From Episyrphus balteatus (Eukaryota; Arthropoda; Insecta; Diptera; Syrphidae), in the NCBI RefSeq assembly GCF_945859705.1, contig NC_079135.1, positions 18,044,501-18,108,500 of the forward strand: DNA of 64,000 nucleotides, given 5' to 3'. Numbering within the stretch: the stretch's first letter is position 1; each line of letters opens with the position of its first letter. The notes below the pieces were generated by a model. The model saw only the letters and a program-made list of their open reading frames with translations. It ran no database searches and was not told where the DNA came from. Positions 12,901 through 25,138 of the stretch are shown piece after piece. The translations under genes were made by a program, and so were the position numbers.

Positions 12901-14530
12901 TCCACGGAAATGATTATTCAGACCTAAGGGAAGTATTGGCTGGGGTATCAGAAAGTAGTGGTCTAGGTCCCAATTTGCAACTTGTTTTTACTTAACTCAA
13001 GCAAAAAACACTATTGCAGCTAAACGAATTTAAATCTGTCCATGTGGACCTTACGTATAAAAAAATAAATAAATTATTTATTTGTATTAATACTACACTG
13101 AAGTTCGATTGGCAAATGAGGCAAAATATCTCTGAATGGCACTAACGCAAAATAAAAATAGAAGCCGCTTGTTAAAAATAAACTCAAAATTAAATGAATA
13201 GGCTTGATATAATATACATAATAAGCTCATGAGTTTATGTCAAAATCACACGAACTGGGCTTCTTCATGTTTTTGGAAACATGATAAACACATAAGCAGA
13301 CAGCGCACAGTGCGTTGACTAGTGTGCGCAATATTGATCTTCTAAGCTATGGAGCTGGTCAAGTATATGTTAAATAACTGTTTTTGGCTGTTTTTAATTT
13401 TGTTTTGCTCATTTTGGGGGATTAGCGGGACTTTCAAAAGCACTGAAAAAAATTTTAGTCATTTTGATATCTCGAGATTTTATTTTTGTGCATTTTCATT
13501 TGGTTCGTGTAAGAAAAGTACCAAAGTTTTATTTTTTTTTATTTGTGAAATCATGGATACATTGAGAACTTGTATGAGTAGTTATATTTAATTTTTTAAA
13601 TAAATTTGAATTTTAGTGAATTATCGAAAAAAGTTCCTTTTTAAGGCATAAAATTTCATCTAAATTAAGCCTACAAAGTTGTAGTAGCAAATTGTAGCAC
13701 AATGATTTATGGCATTATCTTGTGTTGTTATTGTTCTTTGAGAACACGTTTAGTTTCATTGCTAACTTTTGCTAACCTTCAAAATATTTGACTTTTTGTA
13801 GTCGGACCAGAAAAAATTAACGACTTTTTGAAAGGTGGATTTGTTTTGGCAAAAACAGGGGAGAAGATGAAGACATTGAAATTATTTTGAATTAGTTAAG
13901 TACTAGCAACTGCCACATAAAGTGTTTTACGAAAAAAATTGATAAATTTCGACATAAATCTTGATCCAAGGGAGAAGAAATGCATAAAAAACAGCTTTTT
14001 AACGCTTTTTTCCATTTTGGATATGTTTATAAATTAATTTTAGCAAAGTATAGCAACATTTTGTATTAATATTTTACTTTGTGGAAATGTAAAGTTTTCA
14101 TGCTAATTTTTGCTATCCTTAAAAATTTTCAACATTTCTAGGACAAGGTCAAATCTTTAAAAAATTTAAAAATTTATAAAAATGGATTTTTTTTTTATAA
14201 AAATGGATTTTTTTTTATAAAAAATCACGAATTGAATATGTTAATAATTATTCTGTATGAATTGAAGATAAACAAATGTTCCATACAATTTAAAAATGAT
14301 CTAAAATACAAATTAAGTTTTTTGACTCAAACCTCGACGGTGGGAACAATGTTCATGCTTTCTTCGAGAAGCATCATGAAGCTAATCCTAAAAATAGACT
14401 TACTCTTCCTGATAGCATTTTAACCTCTTGATGAAGGGGAACTAGTCGTGGAAGACACAAACACTACATTTAATAGCGTCGTCAAAGACGAAAAAAAGGA
14501 AAATTTGCAAGCGTTTAGCCTTTAGCCACT
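9907..14530 (+). other. sls: sls intron 1, middle part
   Basis: AT-rich intron sequence. It includes a low-complexity stretch at 12050-12460 (listed separately) and two copies of an ATAAAAATGGATTTTTTTT unit near 14178-14223. The stretch 12690-12890 is less AT-rich and open in both directions for about 65 codons, but I recognise no protein in it. It could be a decayed transposon fragment. Confidence 0.5.
12050..12460. repeat. Low-complexity stretch with recurring TTGCA/TGCAA motifs
   Basis: A/T runs are broken repeatedly by TTGCATT, TTGCAAT, ATGCAA and ATTGCA words at irregular 25-60 base spacing. The pattern looks like degenerate simple-sequence DNA or a worn inverted-repeat cluster. It has no coding content. 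Confidence 0.45.
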
Positions 14531-14808
14531 AAAGTGGGCGTGGCAGAGGGCGGAGAGGGTCAAAACTATTTTATATTTTTTTAACTCATCTAGATAATCA
14601 AATTTCCTAAATTTGGTGCAAACCGTTTTTAAGGTATAAACAATCATATACAAAAGTAGGTGTGGCAGGGGGCGGAAAGGGTCTAAACTATTTTTTTAAT
14701 TTTCACACTCATCTAGATAATCAAATTTCCTAAATTTGAATCAAATGGTGCACACCATTTTCTAGATATAAATAATCATATACAAAAGTGGGCGTGGCAG
14801 GGGGCGTA
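14531..14808 (+). repeat. Tandem repeat of about 122-132 bp with GTGGGCGTGGC cores
   Basis: Two full units (about 14531-14652 and 14653-14784) and the start of a third (14785-14808). Each begins AAAGTGGGCGTGGCAG or a variant, and each full unit continues with ATCTAGATAATCAAATTTCC and ATAATCATATACAAAAG. The G-rich core stands out in the AT-rich intron. GTGGGCGTGGC-containing repeats are familiar to me from fly introns, which weakly supports Diptera. Confidence 0.75.
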
Positions 14809-16365
14809 AAAATTTCGTCAATTTTTTTAGAATTTCTCTTTATTACATCTACAACAATTTTTCTTTGCCAAATCAATTCCTTTTTATAAAATTGATTTTT
14901 GTCCACCATCTCCATACAATCGCCGCACTGTGCAGCGGTTCAGAACGCACTGCATATGCTTAACGAAATTTGAACGAAACACGCATATCAACATTATACC
15001 AGTCTTTTGAGATTGTGTGTTTTTGATCACTCACACATGCCTTTTTAACGTAAGCCGATTTAAGCTCATGCCTCTTATAGTTATAGTTGGACCTTAAGAA
15101 ATTAAGAGTATTGACTTGAAAAAAAATATCAAGTCTAAGGAAATTTAAAAAATATTTTCTTTGGTACACATAACAAATATTAAGTGCCCTAATGGGCTGG
15201 AGTCTTAAAACTTTAAAATCTTTAACTTTGCTCACAATTGTAAATAAGTTTTCGCGTACAGGTTCTCGTACTTTTTCAGCTTTCTACTCGGTTCTTTGTC
15301 TTCCACGTCAAAATCAATGGTTTTAAACTTTTAAATCCACCTAGGACCCCTTCTACCATTAGAAGGAAGTCACGTAAAAGTGTGCTGCAAAAAGCAGTAG
15401 ATGCACTTCAACGGCGTATAAGAAGGTAAGCCACAAAATAACTTGTTAGAACAGAGGCGGTTTATGTGAAATTTTCAGTATTCTACCGATATCAGTATTA
15501 TTGAAGATTTTTCATAATTCAGGACATTTAAAATCTTCTTTTTAAAATCATGTTAAAAAAAAAAAACAGCTTTCAAAATTATTTTTGAATCTTCTATATT
15601 TACCAAATCTTAAACTGGTGCTTGACCTGAAACGCATACCACTCTTATTTTGCAATGATACATTCACCTCAAAATAACAATAATCCCAAATAATCCCTTT
15701 TACAGGAATCTCATCATCAAAACAACATTTTGAGTATAATAACAAAATTATTACATCCCACAAAAATATAGCCTCTATTAAAAATGACAAAAACACTTTT
15801 ACTCGTGTTGAACATATTTCTCAAATTTATTCTATCCATGTGTATATGGCACTCTTGCAGAACATTTTTGAGAAAAACACTTGCACTGCTCAATACTTGG
15901 CATTGTCAGTTTGACCATGTATTTAAAAAAAAAACAACAAAAAACAACAACCCAATCCACAATCTTAATTAATTGCATCTTTGAAATAATTTTAACGAAT
16001 TTGTCACGTTTTATTTTTTTTTTTTTGCTTTTTAGTATTTTTAATTTTATTTTTTTTTTTCAACTTGTCCTGCTCATGCCACAAAATCTGTCTAGGAATT
16101 TTTTTTCTAATATTTTTGTGGACATTTTTATTAAATACTCTATTTATTTATTTATTTTTTTTTTTTTTGCTTTACTAAAAACTTATGCTTGTGCGGATAC
16201 ATTTTCAATTGGCTAGAATTCAAAATTCCACACGTCAAAAATCTACCAAAAAGATACTCTTGTATCTTATTGGTAGAGATATTTTGAAACAGAACGCATC
16301 TTCAATCAATTTTATTTGGGGGAAGATATAAATTTTTAAAAATATTTCCTTATTTCTTTTTACAG
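14809..16365 (+). other. sls: sls intron 1, distal part, ending at the exon 2 acceptor
   Basis: AT-rich with long T tracts near 16010-16060 and 16140-16165. It includes the exon-like fragment at 15243-15429 (listed separately). The intron ends TTTCTTTTTACAG at 16365, a strong acceptor. Confidence 0.7.
15243..15429 (+). pseudogene. Exon-like coding fragment in the intron, possibly a decayed transposon gene
   Basis: An open frame without a start codon ends at TAA (15427-15429). Its last part reads RTPSTIRRKSRKSVLQKAVD followed by ALQRRIRR, a basic stretch ending in a coiled-coil-like heptad. It does not resemble PEVK or Ig sequence. A CACCTAG acceptor-like site (ending about 15341) and an AAG|GTAAGCC donor-like site (about 15426) frame the best part, which is less AT-rich than the surroundings. 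As a cassette from exon 1 to exon 2 it would fail: phase-1 entry hits a stop. The basic RKSRKS...RRIRR tail is reminiscent of the region after a THAP DNA-binding domain in P-element-like genes, but this is a guess. Confidence 0.3.
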
Positions 16366-19300
16366 AACGAAGAATTTCTGCTTACCAACTGCAGACAATT
16401 GATTCGGTAGAAGATGAGTCGTCCTCTGGTAAAGAGGACAGCTCACCAGAGTCACCTCAACAGCAACATTTATATCCACCACAATATACTCAAAACCTAC
16501 AGGTGAACGGTCACAGTGGTCATCGACCTAGATCGAAGAAACCTCGTAGCAAAAGTTTACAGCCTCAGTCGAATCTTGTTCCATGGAGGAAGAGTTCAAG
16601 GCCACGTCGAGGCCGTTCTCTAGAGAAACAACCCTTCCTTCCTGGTTTTAAACCCGAACCAGTAAAGTCTTGGACTGAAGAACCGATTCTGTTGAAGCCC
16701 GCTACAATTGAAAAGAAGGTTGTTCCGAAATATGAAGTCGCCAAGGTCTTCCTTAAATCGATTAAGGATGAACGTGATCAAGGCTTACTCAGTATTGGGT
16801 ATCAATTGGAGAAGATTATCGAAGGCAAGACTGAGAAGGAAGCTATTCCTTGGGTAACAATGCGTGAGAAGTTACGAGCTGTTGAACGAGTTCAAAAGCA
16901 GCTGGAGAGCTTTGATCTGGAAGATGTGTACTTATCTCCATTGCAACATGCTAGGGAGGAAATAACTCCACAACAGCCTCAACAAGCCCAACAGCAAATC
17001 ATGAAAGAACGAGAGATTGAAAGACTGAAGAGTTTCGAAGATGGCGCCATTATGGACTTTACCGAAGAAGTTGAAAAACTTATTTCGACTCAACCAAAAA
17101 CCGATACAGTTCCATGGAAGGAAATGCGTAAACAGCTCAAGTCCGTACAAAAAGTTCATAAGCAAATTGAAAAGTTCAAGATCGAAGAAGTCGAACTGAA
17201 GTCTGTACAAGTTCAAACAGCTACTTCGAAAATGATGACAATGACCGTTGATGAATCTTCAAAGGCATCGATTGAAAAGGTCATGACGAGGGAAGATATC
17301 GAAAGATATGAACAAATGAGTGAAGTACAGAAACAACAATACATCACAACTGAAGATATCAATATTCTAACAGTGGAAGAGCGTGAAAGGTTAGAAGCTC
17401 AACGTTTGATAAGTCATCAACAAGCAACTAACTGGCGTAAGCCAAGAACAGACTATCAAAAACAGAACAGTGCCTTGTTTGAAGATTCTAGTACAATGCA
17501 AGTAGAAGAAGTCACTACGAAGGTTATTCAACAGCAGGCTACTGATGAAATCGCTGTTTACAGACGCATGAGTAAGACTGAAATGACACAAGAAATGCAT
17601 AGGCAAGAGTTTACTAGCATTGAAGACACAAATATTATGCGTCTTCAGAAGAGTGAATGGGAAAACAGTGAACTGATAAGGAAACAAGAAGAACCTGTTC
17701 ATTGGCGACGTGGTAAGACAACACAACAGGTGGAAGAGACTAGACTTACACATGTCGAAGACTCTACATTCCTTGATCGTAGGGAACAAGAAGTTGAAGA
17801 AGTTAGAAAAGAAGAAGCAATTCTTCAACCAACACATTGGCGTCGTGGAAAACCAACTGAATTCCAACAAATTGAAGATTCTTCGTTCTTAGAATTGAAA
17901 CCGGAAGAAATTGAAGAGGTTACTAAGAAACCTGAAGAGGTACCAGTTATGTGGGAGAGAGGCAAGCGTAAGCCACAACAAGAAGTTGTTGCTGAAGAAT
18001 TGGCACCTGTTGAACAGATCAAACCAAAACCAACAAGACAGATTATTCCACAACAACCGGAACAAGTTGAAAAGGTTGTTCTTAAGCCAATTCCTCGGCA
18101 AAAACCTAAGCAACAAGAAATTGTTACTGAAGACACAACAATAGTTTCTGAAGAACGACAAGTAATTGAAGAACAGGAAGAAATTGTCAAACATGTTGAA
18201 GAGAAAATTGAAGAACGTATTGTACAAGAAGAACAACAGGTTGAAACTCAACAAACTACAGTTCCATGGTTGAGAGGTAAGAAGAAGGAACCACAACAAC
18301 CAGAAATGGTTGAACAGGTTTCACTTAAGCCCACTCCAAGACAAAAACCAAAACCACAAGATGTAGTTGAAGAAGTTCAATTGAAACCTATTTCACGACC
18401 AAAGCCTGCAGAAATCCAAGAAAAGGTTACTCACGTTGAGAAGGTTACTGAAGAAATCACTGAAGAAATCAAAAAGGTTCAAGAAGAAGTTGAAGAATAT
18501 ATTGAAGAAAAACCACAAGAGCAACCAAAGATTGAAGAAGTTGCTGTTCCATGGGTTCGAGGTAAAAAAGCAGCCGAAAAACAACTTCAAGAACCTGAAA
18601 AAGTTGAACAAGTTGCACTTAAGCCAACTCCTAGGCAAAAACCAAAACCTGAAGCAGCGGTAGCTGAAGAAGTTCAGCTTAAGCCAATTTCAAGACCAAA
18701 ACCTGTAGAAAAACCAGAAATTATTCCTCAAGAAGAGAAGGTTACTGAAGAAGTAATTGAAGAAGTCAGACCTGTACAAGAGGAAGTTGAAGAAGTAGTT
18801 CAACCAGAAGAACAACCTGAACAGCCAACAGTTCAAGAAACCGCTGTACCATGGAAACGAGGCAAGAAGGCCGAAATTCGTCCACAAGAACCGGAAAAGG
18901 TAGAACAAGTCACATTGAAACCTACTCCAAGGAAGCAAATTCCTAAACCAGAACCTGAAAAACCTGAAGAAGTACAATTGAAGCCGTTTAAGAATCAATC
19001 GATTGTTGAAATTCCTCAGGAACCAGTCAAATTGGAGCCTATTCCTCAACCTGAGAAACCAGTAGTTGAGGAACTGGTTCAACCACAGCCACAAGAAGGT
19101 GTTCCATGGCAACGTGGAAAGAAGCAAAAGCCACAACCTGAAGAAGTGGAAGAAAAATCATGGCCCACTGGTAAGAGGAAACCATTAGAAAAGGAACCGG
19201 AGGAACCGATTTCTCTGAAACCAGTTCCAAGGCCTGCGCCTGAAGAAGAAAAGGTAGAAGAAGTTGCTCTTAAGCCTGTGAAGCGTCCATCACTCAAGCC

Positions 19301-21252
19301 TCAGAAAGAACAAATAGAAGAAGTCGTGCTTAAACCAGTTTTAAGACAGAAACCTAAGCCAGAACCGGAAGAAGAAATACAAGTTGCATTGGCACCAGTT
19401 CCTAAACCAGAAGTTTTGGAAGAGGAGAAGCCCGGAAAACCAATTGTCATTAAGAAAAAACCAAAAGAAGAACCGGTTTCGGTTGAAGAAGCACAATGGC
19501 CAAAGGGTAAACGTCGTCCATTAGAACCAGAACCTAAAGAAGAAGTTCATCTTAAGCCAGTTCCAAGGAAACCAGTTCCTGAAGCTCCAAAGGAACTTAA
19601 ACAACCAGAAATCACTCCCAAACCTCAGGAGGAAATTCCTGTTATTCCAGATGAAGAACCAGTTGTTTTGGAAAAACTTGAACCTATTGCCCCACAAGAA
19701 GTCGAAAAGGTTCCAGAAGAAGTTAAACTACCATGGGTAAGAGGTCAAAAGAAGAAACCAGAAGAACAGCCAATTGAAGAAAAGAAATGGCCAAAGGGTA
19801 AGATTCGTCCACAAGAACCTGAACCAATGGAAGAAGTTCATTTGAAACCAGTACCAAGAAAACCAGTTGAAGAAGTTGTTGTACCAGAAGAGAAACCCAA
19901 GAAAACTCCAAAACCAAAACATGAAAAGCTTCCAGAAATTCCCGATGCCGAGCCAGTTGAATTGGAGAAGGTTGAACCATTCGAAATTGAGAAGGTTCCT
20001 GAGGTACCAGTAGAACAACCAGCAGTTCCATGGAAACGTGGAGAAAAGAAGAAGCCCGTTCCAGAGCAAGTTGAAGAGAAACAATGGCCAACAGGCAGAA
20101 GAAAGCCAAAAGAAGCAGAGGTTCCTGAACAAGTTCAGCTTAAGCCTATTCCAAGAAAACAATCACAAGTCGAAGAACCATTGGAAGCTCCTCTTCAAGC
20201 TCCAGTTTTGAAACCTGAAGAACCTCAACAACCAGAACCGGAAGAAGAAGAAATCATTCCTGAACCAATCGTTGAAGAAGAAGAACCACGCAAGGAAAAG
20301 GAGAGAAAGAAGAAGAAGAAGCCAAAACTTCACAAAGCTACCCCATCGGTTGATGAAGTTAGTGAAGAGGAAGTGATACCATTCCAAGAGCCAATCGCTG
20401 AAGAAGATCAAGTTGATGCTCTTCCGGTTGATGTAACAAGTAAAATCGCTGTAACTGAAGAAGTTCTTCCACACACAGCTGAAGAAATTCTTACCGAAGA
20501 GATTGTCAAACAGCGTGCTCACAAGAAACGCACAAAACGTCTCAAGGAAGTCTCGTTCGATGAGCAACCACAACTTCTAGACGCCGAAGAAATCAAAGAA
20601 GAGGAAATTGTTGAAGAAGAACGTGAAATTTCACAAAAGACAGTTACCCTTCAAAAGAAGAAAGAAGAACCAAGACCACAGTACATAACGACGGAGCAGC
20701 TGATTGAGGTCGATGTTGATGAGGTTCATCGTGAGATCGAAATGAAGCTCACTTCGAACATTGTCAAGAAAGAAAGAAGACGCATTCACATCGACGACAG
20801 TCAGCCGCTTCCCGAGCTGGAACTTATTACACAAAAACGCATTCAAGAGGGTCTTGATAAGCTTGCCGATGAAGAACTTATTGAAGATGAAGTTATTCAA
20901 CAAACTTCTGAACAAACTATTTCTGAGGTCCAAGAGCAGGAACGAAAGATTGTTCGTAAGAAGAAACGTGAAGTTCGTCCTCCAAGAATTACTGAGAAAT
21001 TAAGACCTCGAGAATGTGTTCCCGATGCACCAGCTGTGCTAGAATGCAAAGTTGAGGGTATTCCATTCCCAGAGATCAATTGGTATTTCAATGACACTTT
21101 ATTGTTCGCTTCGGAGAAGTATGAGATGTCTGTGGTGGAAAGTGTTGCTAAGCTGAAAATCGTTAAGGTAACACCACAAGATGTTGGAGTTTATACTTGT
21201 CAAGCTAAGAATGAAGGTGGCGTTGCAACTTCAACAGCAAATGTTTTACTTG
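16366..21252 (+). CDS. sls: sls exon 2: PEVK-1-like spring region ending in an Ig domain
   Basis: About 1,629 residues, phase 1 to phase 1 (acceptor TTTTTACAG, donor G|GTAAGT). A basic, Ser/Pro/Arg-rich start (residues 1-100) is followed by two related modules at about residues 141-190 and 230-280 (PW..MR..L+.V..V.KQ+E.F pattern). From about residue 340 to 1250 comes a PEVK-type region. A tryptophan motif (VPWxRGKK, HWRRGK, xWPxGKR) recurs about 15 times, alternating with VxLKPxPRxKP segments. Residues 1250-1530 are charged and probably partly helical. The exon closes with a complete I-set Ig domain (about 1538-1628) with both cysteines (LECKVEG, VYTCQAKN) and the core Trp. By family this is an elastic spring between the kettin Ig array and later Ig domains. 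Reading past the donor would add a few residues and stop at about 21291, which I regard as unspliced read-through. Confidence 0.9.
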
Positions 21253-21439
21253 GTAAGTTCTCAATAAAAGTTTTTCTATGTCAATTCTTGTAGTGAGTTC
21301 CAAATTAGTTTATAGAACCTTTTCCTGAGTTAGTCATAGTTTTAAGGCTAATTTACACTAGTTAACTCAATCTTAACACACATACACACTTTTACTCTTT
21401 TTTATTTCAAAATTTCCCCAAAAAAACTAAAATATTTAG

Positions 21440-22675
21440 AAAGAGAAACAGGACTAGCTCCACAATTTGTCAAGCCCCTCAAGATTGAATTCACTGAACA
21501 AAAACCAGAAAGATGCTCAGTTACTGTGACCTGTCAAGTTGAAGGTATACCTAAACCAAAAGTAAAATGGTATCGTGGTAAAGAAGAATTGATTCCAAGT
21601 GAAACTGTACAAATGTTCTACGATGAAGAAACCGGTGAAGTAGCTCTAGAGGTAATAAATCCACCTACCAATGAAGCTATAGTGTATTCAGTTCAAGCTG
21701 AGAACACTTTTGGTAGGGCAGTTGGAAATGCAAATATTCTCCGTGAAGCCGAGCCTACGGAAGAAGTAAAAGAAATACTTAAAGCACCAACTGTCACTCC
21801 GTTGACAGTTAAAGTTGTGCCAACTGGTGGCACTTTGGTATTTGAATCGGTTTATGATGGTATACCAAAGCCTGAAATCAAATGGATGCGTAATGGCCGA
21901 GAGGTACAAATCAATGAAGACGTTACAATAATCACAACAGAAACCACAACCACCATAACTGTCAAAAATATGACCCGCAAACGAACCGGTAAATATGAAA
22001 TCTGTGCTAAAAATCCAGTTGGCGAGGCTAAATCTTCCGGTTCAGTGGTAGTTTCTGATTCACCACAGAGCAAAGAAATTCAACCACCACGTTTCATCGA
22101 ACCATTGAAACCAAAATTCATAGCTGAAAATGAAGTTGCTATCTTAGAAGCAGTAGTCGAATCGGAACCGGTTTCTTCATTCCAATGGTTTGTTCACACT
22201 GAACCGATCAAAAGTTCAACTGAATGTCGAATTATGACCGAAGGCAATAAATCAGTTTTATTAATTGAAAATTTCACCAAAAAATTCGCCGGCCCATACA
22301 CATGTCGAGCAGAAAATGTTGGTGGTTCGGTAACATCAACCGCTACCGTTGACATTTTAGAAGATTCACCATTCGAACAGGTGACAGAATTAATATCACC
22401 ACGTTTTGTTGAACCTCTGTCACCCGTTCAAGTGATGGATGGTGAGAAATTGTATTTGATATGCGAGGTACATGGTCAACCAATACCACGTGTCGAATGG
22501 TTCCATAACGAAGAAAAAATTATCGAAACAAAGGAAACAGTTATAACACAAGACATCCGCGGTGTTTGCACTCTGTCTATTGCAGAGGTATTCCCCGAAG
22601 ATGATGGTCAATATAAGTGTGTGGCAACGAATAAAATCGGAGAAGCCATTACAACAACAACTGTTAACATTCAAG
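21440..22675 (+). CDS. sls: sls exon 3: four tandem Ig I-set domains
   Basis: This exon encodes 412 residues, phase 1 to phase 1 (acceptor AAATATTTAG, donor CAAG|GTATAT). It carries four Ig domains in a row. Domain a (about 21466-21735) has TCQVEG and the core WYRG, but its second cysteine is serine (VYSVQAEN). Domain b (about 21784-22055) lacks the first cysteine (VFESVYDG) but keeps YEICAKN. Domain c (about 22084-22365) lacks the first (LEAVVES) but has YTCRAEN. Domain d (about 22396-22674) has both (LICEVHG, YKCVATN). Several domains start with the P-x-F-x-x-P-L pattern typical of titin-family Igs. The codons up to the next stop (about 22732) are unspliced intron. Role by family: a rigid segment between elastic regions in the I-band. 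Confidence 0.9.
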
Positions 22676-22999
22676 GTATATTCTATAACACCATCTTTTT
22701 CTTTAAAAAAAAAAAAACAACTTTACCAATATAGTACATATTTTATTCAGCACCTTTATTTGTAGTTGTATAATACACTAGTTTTTGCATTTATGTAATT
22801 AATTATTATGTGTTGGTTTTAGATTAAGGGAATTAGGTTAAAAAAGCTAAGCCACATATCTAAATACGTTTGTTTCAGCAAAAAGCATTGTATCCCTTAA
22901 GTACTTGTACTTTCTTTTATTATTTTAAATTATGAAGAAAATAGAAAGCAAACAGAACTAGAACTTTTAAAGAGCAAACGTCATTTCAGCCATGATTAT

Positions 23000-23074
23000 T
23001 TATTATGACATCTGTCATAATAATCGTTCGGAATGTCCGATATTTCAGGTCGAAATCTCGCGACCTGAAATATC
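23000..23074. repeat. Two adjacent perfect inverted repeats
   Basis: TTATTATGACA (23000-23010) pairs with TGTCATAATAA (23013-23023) across a 2-base loop. Then GATATTTCAGGTCG (23039-23052) pairs with CGACCTGAAATATC (23061-23074) across an 8-base loop. Both stems are perfect. This could be the core of a small palindromic mobile element or a hairpin in the intron RNA. No element ends were recognised. Confidence 0.65.
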
Positions 23075-24269
23075 AGAATGTCACTTTCAAGTTTCAACCA
23101 TAGATATGAAAACTTCAAATGTTCATCCCTTTTTTTCGACAAAGATCAAAAGGATTAGCTGAGCAGTTTCCCACCCAAAATAAATATGTATGCGTGTGAT
23201 CTGTTTCCCGAGCTGGATGCCATAGATAAACAATAGCAAGATAATAAAATAATTTCGAAAGTTTCTATTTAAAAAAGACCAGAATTTCAAAGTGTGCCTT
23301 ATCTATGTGTGGGTAAACATGGCGTAGACACAGACACATAGAAATGACTCATATACTACATATTAAATTCGCCATTTGGTTGTCAAACTGACAATTAGTC
23401 TTTGGATCTTGGTATGGTTCATCTATGGTGCTATCTCAATCTCAATTGACTGGTTATTATAATTCAAAATGAAGCATGATTTGCGTTTATTAGATTTTAA
23501 CGCAGTATAATAAAAGCGAATTTTGTACGGTTACTTTTTTACAAATAAAAGACTTACTTAAAAGATTAACATAGATCGAAGTACATAGGCATTATATGCG
23601 TACTGTCAGAGTAAGTAAGCAATGAAAAACATTAACACACTGCACTGAAAATTGAATTCAAATATGAATTTTGACATATTCACCGACATAGACTGCCGGT
23701 ATTTAAATTTTTTATTAAACGTCAAACAATGGCAGATGACATACCGATCCGCCATTTTACATTTAATTTTGCAATATCTGTGTGGCCGCCATTATTATTC
23801 CACCTTCGTTAAGTTACCAAAGTTGTAGATGAGCTATTTTAGAGAAAATAACAACAAAAAATAAAGAAACAGTCGGTTCGAGAAATAAAAAAAAAATAGA
23901 AGACACAAAAAAAGGAGTAGAAGTAACATTCTTTCAGAAATAGCTTAGGATGTATAGGGACTTCAGGCTTTGGGAAACCAAACTATTACTAATAATATCT
24001 TCCATCGAAAATGGCTTATAAAATAGTTCCTAATGAGTACTTCGTCAGCTTGTAATTTTTTTATTTTAAATAACTATAAGCAAAAAACAAAGACTTAAAA
24101 TCACTTTTAGTACTCATTTGTTGTTCCAGATTACATAGCCATTCGAAATTCTAAGATTTCAATAATATAAAAGAAAAAATAGTTTTTCTGTCACGTTTCT
24201 ATTATTAAAAAAAAAATATATAAAAACTTAGAAATGAGGTATGAATTTATTTACAAATTTTATAAAGTT

Positions 24270-24281
24270 TGCGCATGCGCA
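24270..24281. promoter_or_regulatory. TGCGCATGCGCA palindrome, NRF-1/Erect wing-type site
   Basis: This 12-base perfect palindrome matches the known NRF-1 binding consensus (YGCGCAxGCGCR). The insect member of that family is Erect wing (Ewg), needed for flight-muscle formation in Drosophila. It stands alone in AT-rich intron DNA, where such a GC-rich word is unlikely by chance. Function is inferred only. Confidence 0.4.
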
Positions 24282-24691
24282 CAATAGTGTACAACTGTAC
24301 ACATTTGAAACAACAATTTTAGACTAGGAGAATATGTATATGTAACTTCATTGAAACATTTGCCAAGAATTTATATGTAGTAAACAATGTTTACAAATGT
24401 TACACTTGGCGCCCAACTTAAATCTAGTACATTTGTTAACGTTGTTCTAGGTATAAGACGTAGATATAATAATATAGGTACTGTTATTTACCTGCATGAA
24501 TTATTTCTATAAATTATTTTGTCTATAACTTTGTATTAAACATTTAGCCTTATTGAACTTTCAGTAAGATTTAGTACTTTAGAAGATTTTTTTATATAAC
24601 ACATTTGTTGGACTTTTGTTTAACCAAATAAACATTAATGCAAAAAACCAATATCAACAAGATTTGAAATGAATGTATTAATTTTTTTCAG

Positions 24692-24759
24692 CATTTGAAT
24701 ATATCCCCGATTCTGAAATCACTGGCCAAACTGCTTCCGAAGAAGATCTTCTCGATAAG
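24692..24759 (+). CDS. sls: sls exon 4: short linker
   Basis: A 68-nt exon between ATTTTTTTCAG and GATAAG|GTAACA, entering in phase 1 and leaving in phase 0. It encodes an acidic linker (FEYIPDSEITGQTASEEDLL) between Ig domains. Only exon 5 downstream accepts phase 0, so exons 4 and 5 should be used or skipped together. A 75-nt intron with a 17-base T run separates them. Confidence 0.8.
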
Positions 24760-24834
24760 GTAACAAAAAATCTATTACATTTTTTTTTTTTTTTTTTCAA
24801 ACTCATACGTAAATATTCGATTCATATTTTGTAG

Positions 24835-25138
24835 ACAATTTCGTTAGACGAAACTGCCCCGAAAATAATTAAAAAACTCCCCGAATTAGTTCAACCCAAA
24901 GAGGGTGAACTTGCGAAACTTGAAGTTAAAGTTATTGGAAAACCAAAGCCTAAAATTAAATGGCTGCGCGACAACGAAGAGATATTTGCATCTGAAGAAT
25001 ATCAAATTGAGAATTTCGAAGATGGCACCTCGGTGCTGGTTATAAATCATGTATATCCCGATGATGTGGGTACGATTAGTTTCGAAGCTTACAATCCATT
25101 GGGTGTTGCTGTAACAACGGCTGAATTCGCTGTTGAAG
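24835..25138 (+). CDS. sls: sls exon 5: one Ig I-set domain
   Basis: This exon encodes 101 codons plus one base, phase 0 to phase 1 (acceptor TATTTTGTAG, donor GAAG|GTATTT). It holds a complete I-set Ig domain: APKIIKKLPEL, then LEVKVIGKPKPKIKWLRD, then a DDVGTISFEAYN turn and the closing strand. Both canonical cysteines are absent (positions filled by V and F), while the core Trp and the Asp-x-Gly turn remain, so the domain must fold without a disulfide option. Confidence 0.88.

Larger units (their letters stand above)
22676..24691 (+). other. sls: sls intron 3
   Basis: About 2 kb of intron, GTATAT donor to ATTTTTTTCAG acceptor. It contains two adjacent palindromes at 23000-23074 and a 12-bp palindrome TGCGCATGCGCA at 24270-24281 (both listed separately). 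No other coding content was seen. Confidence 0.75.
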
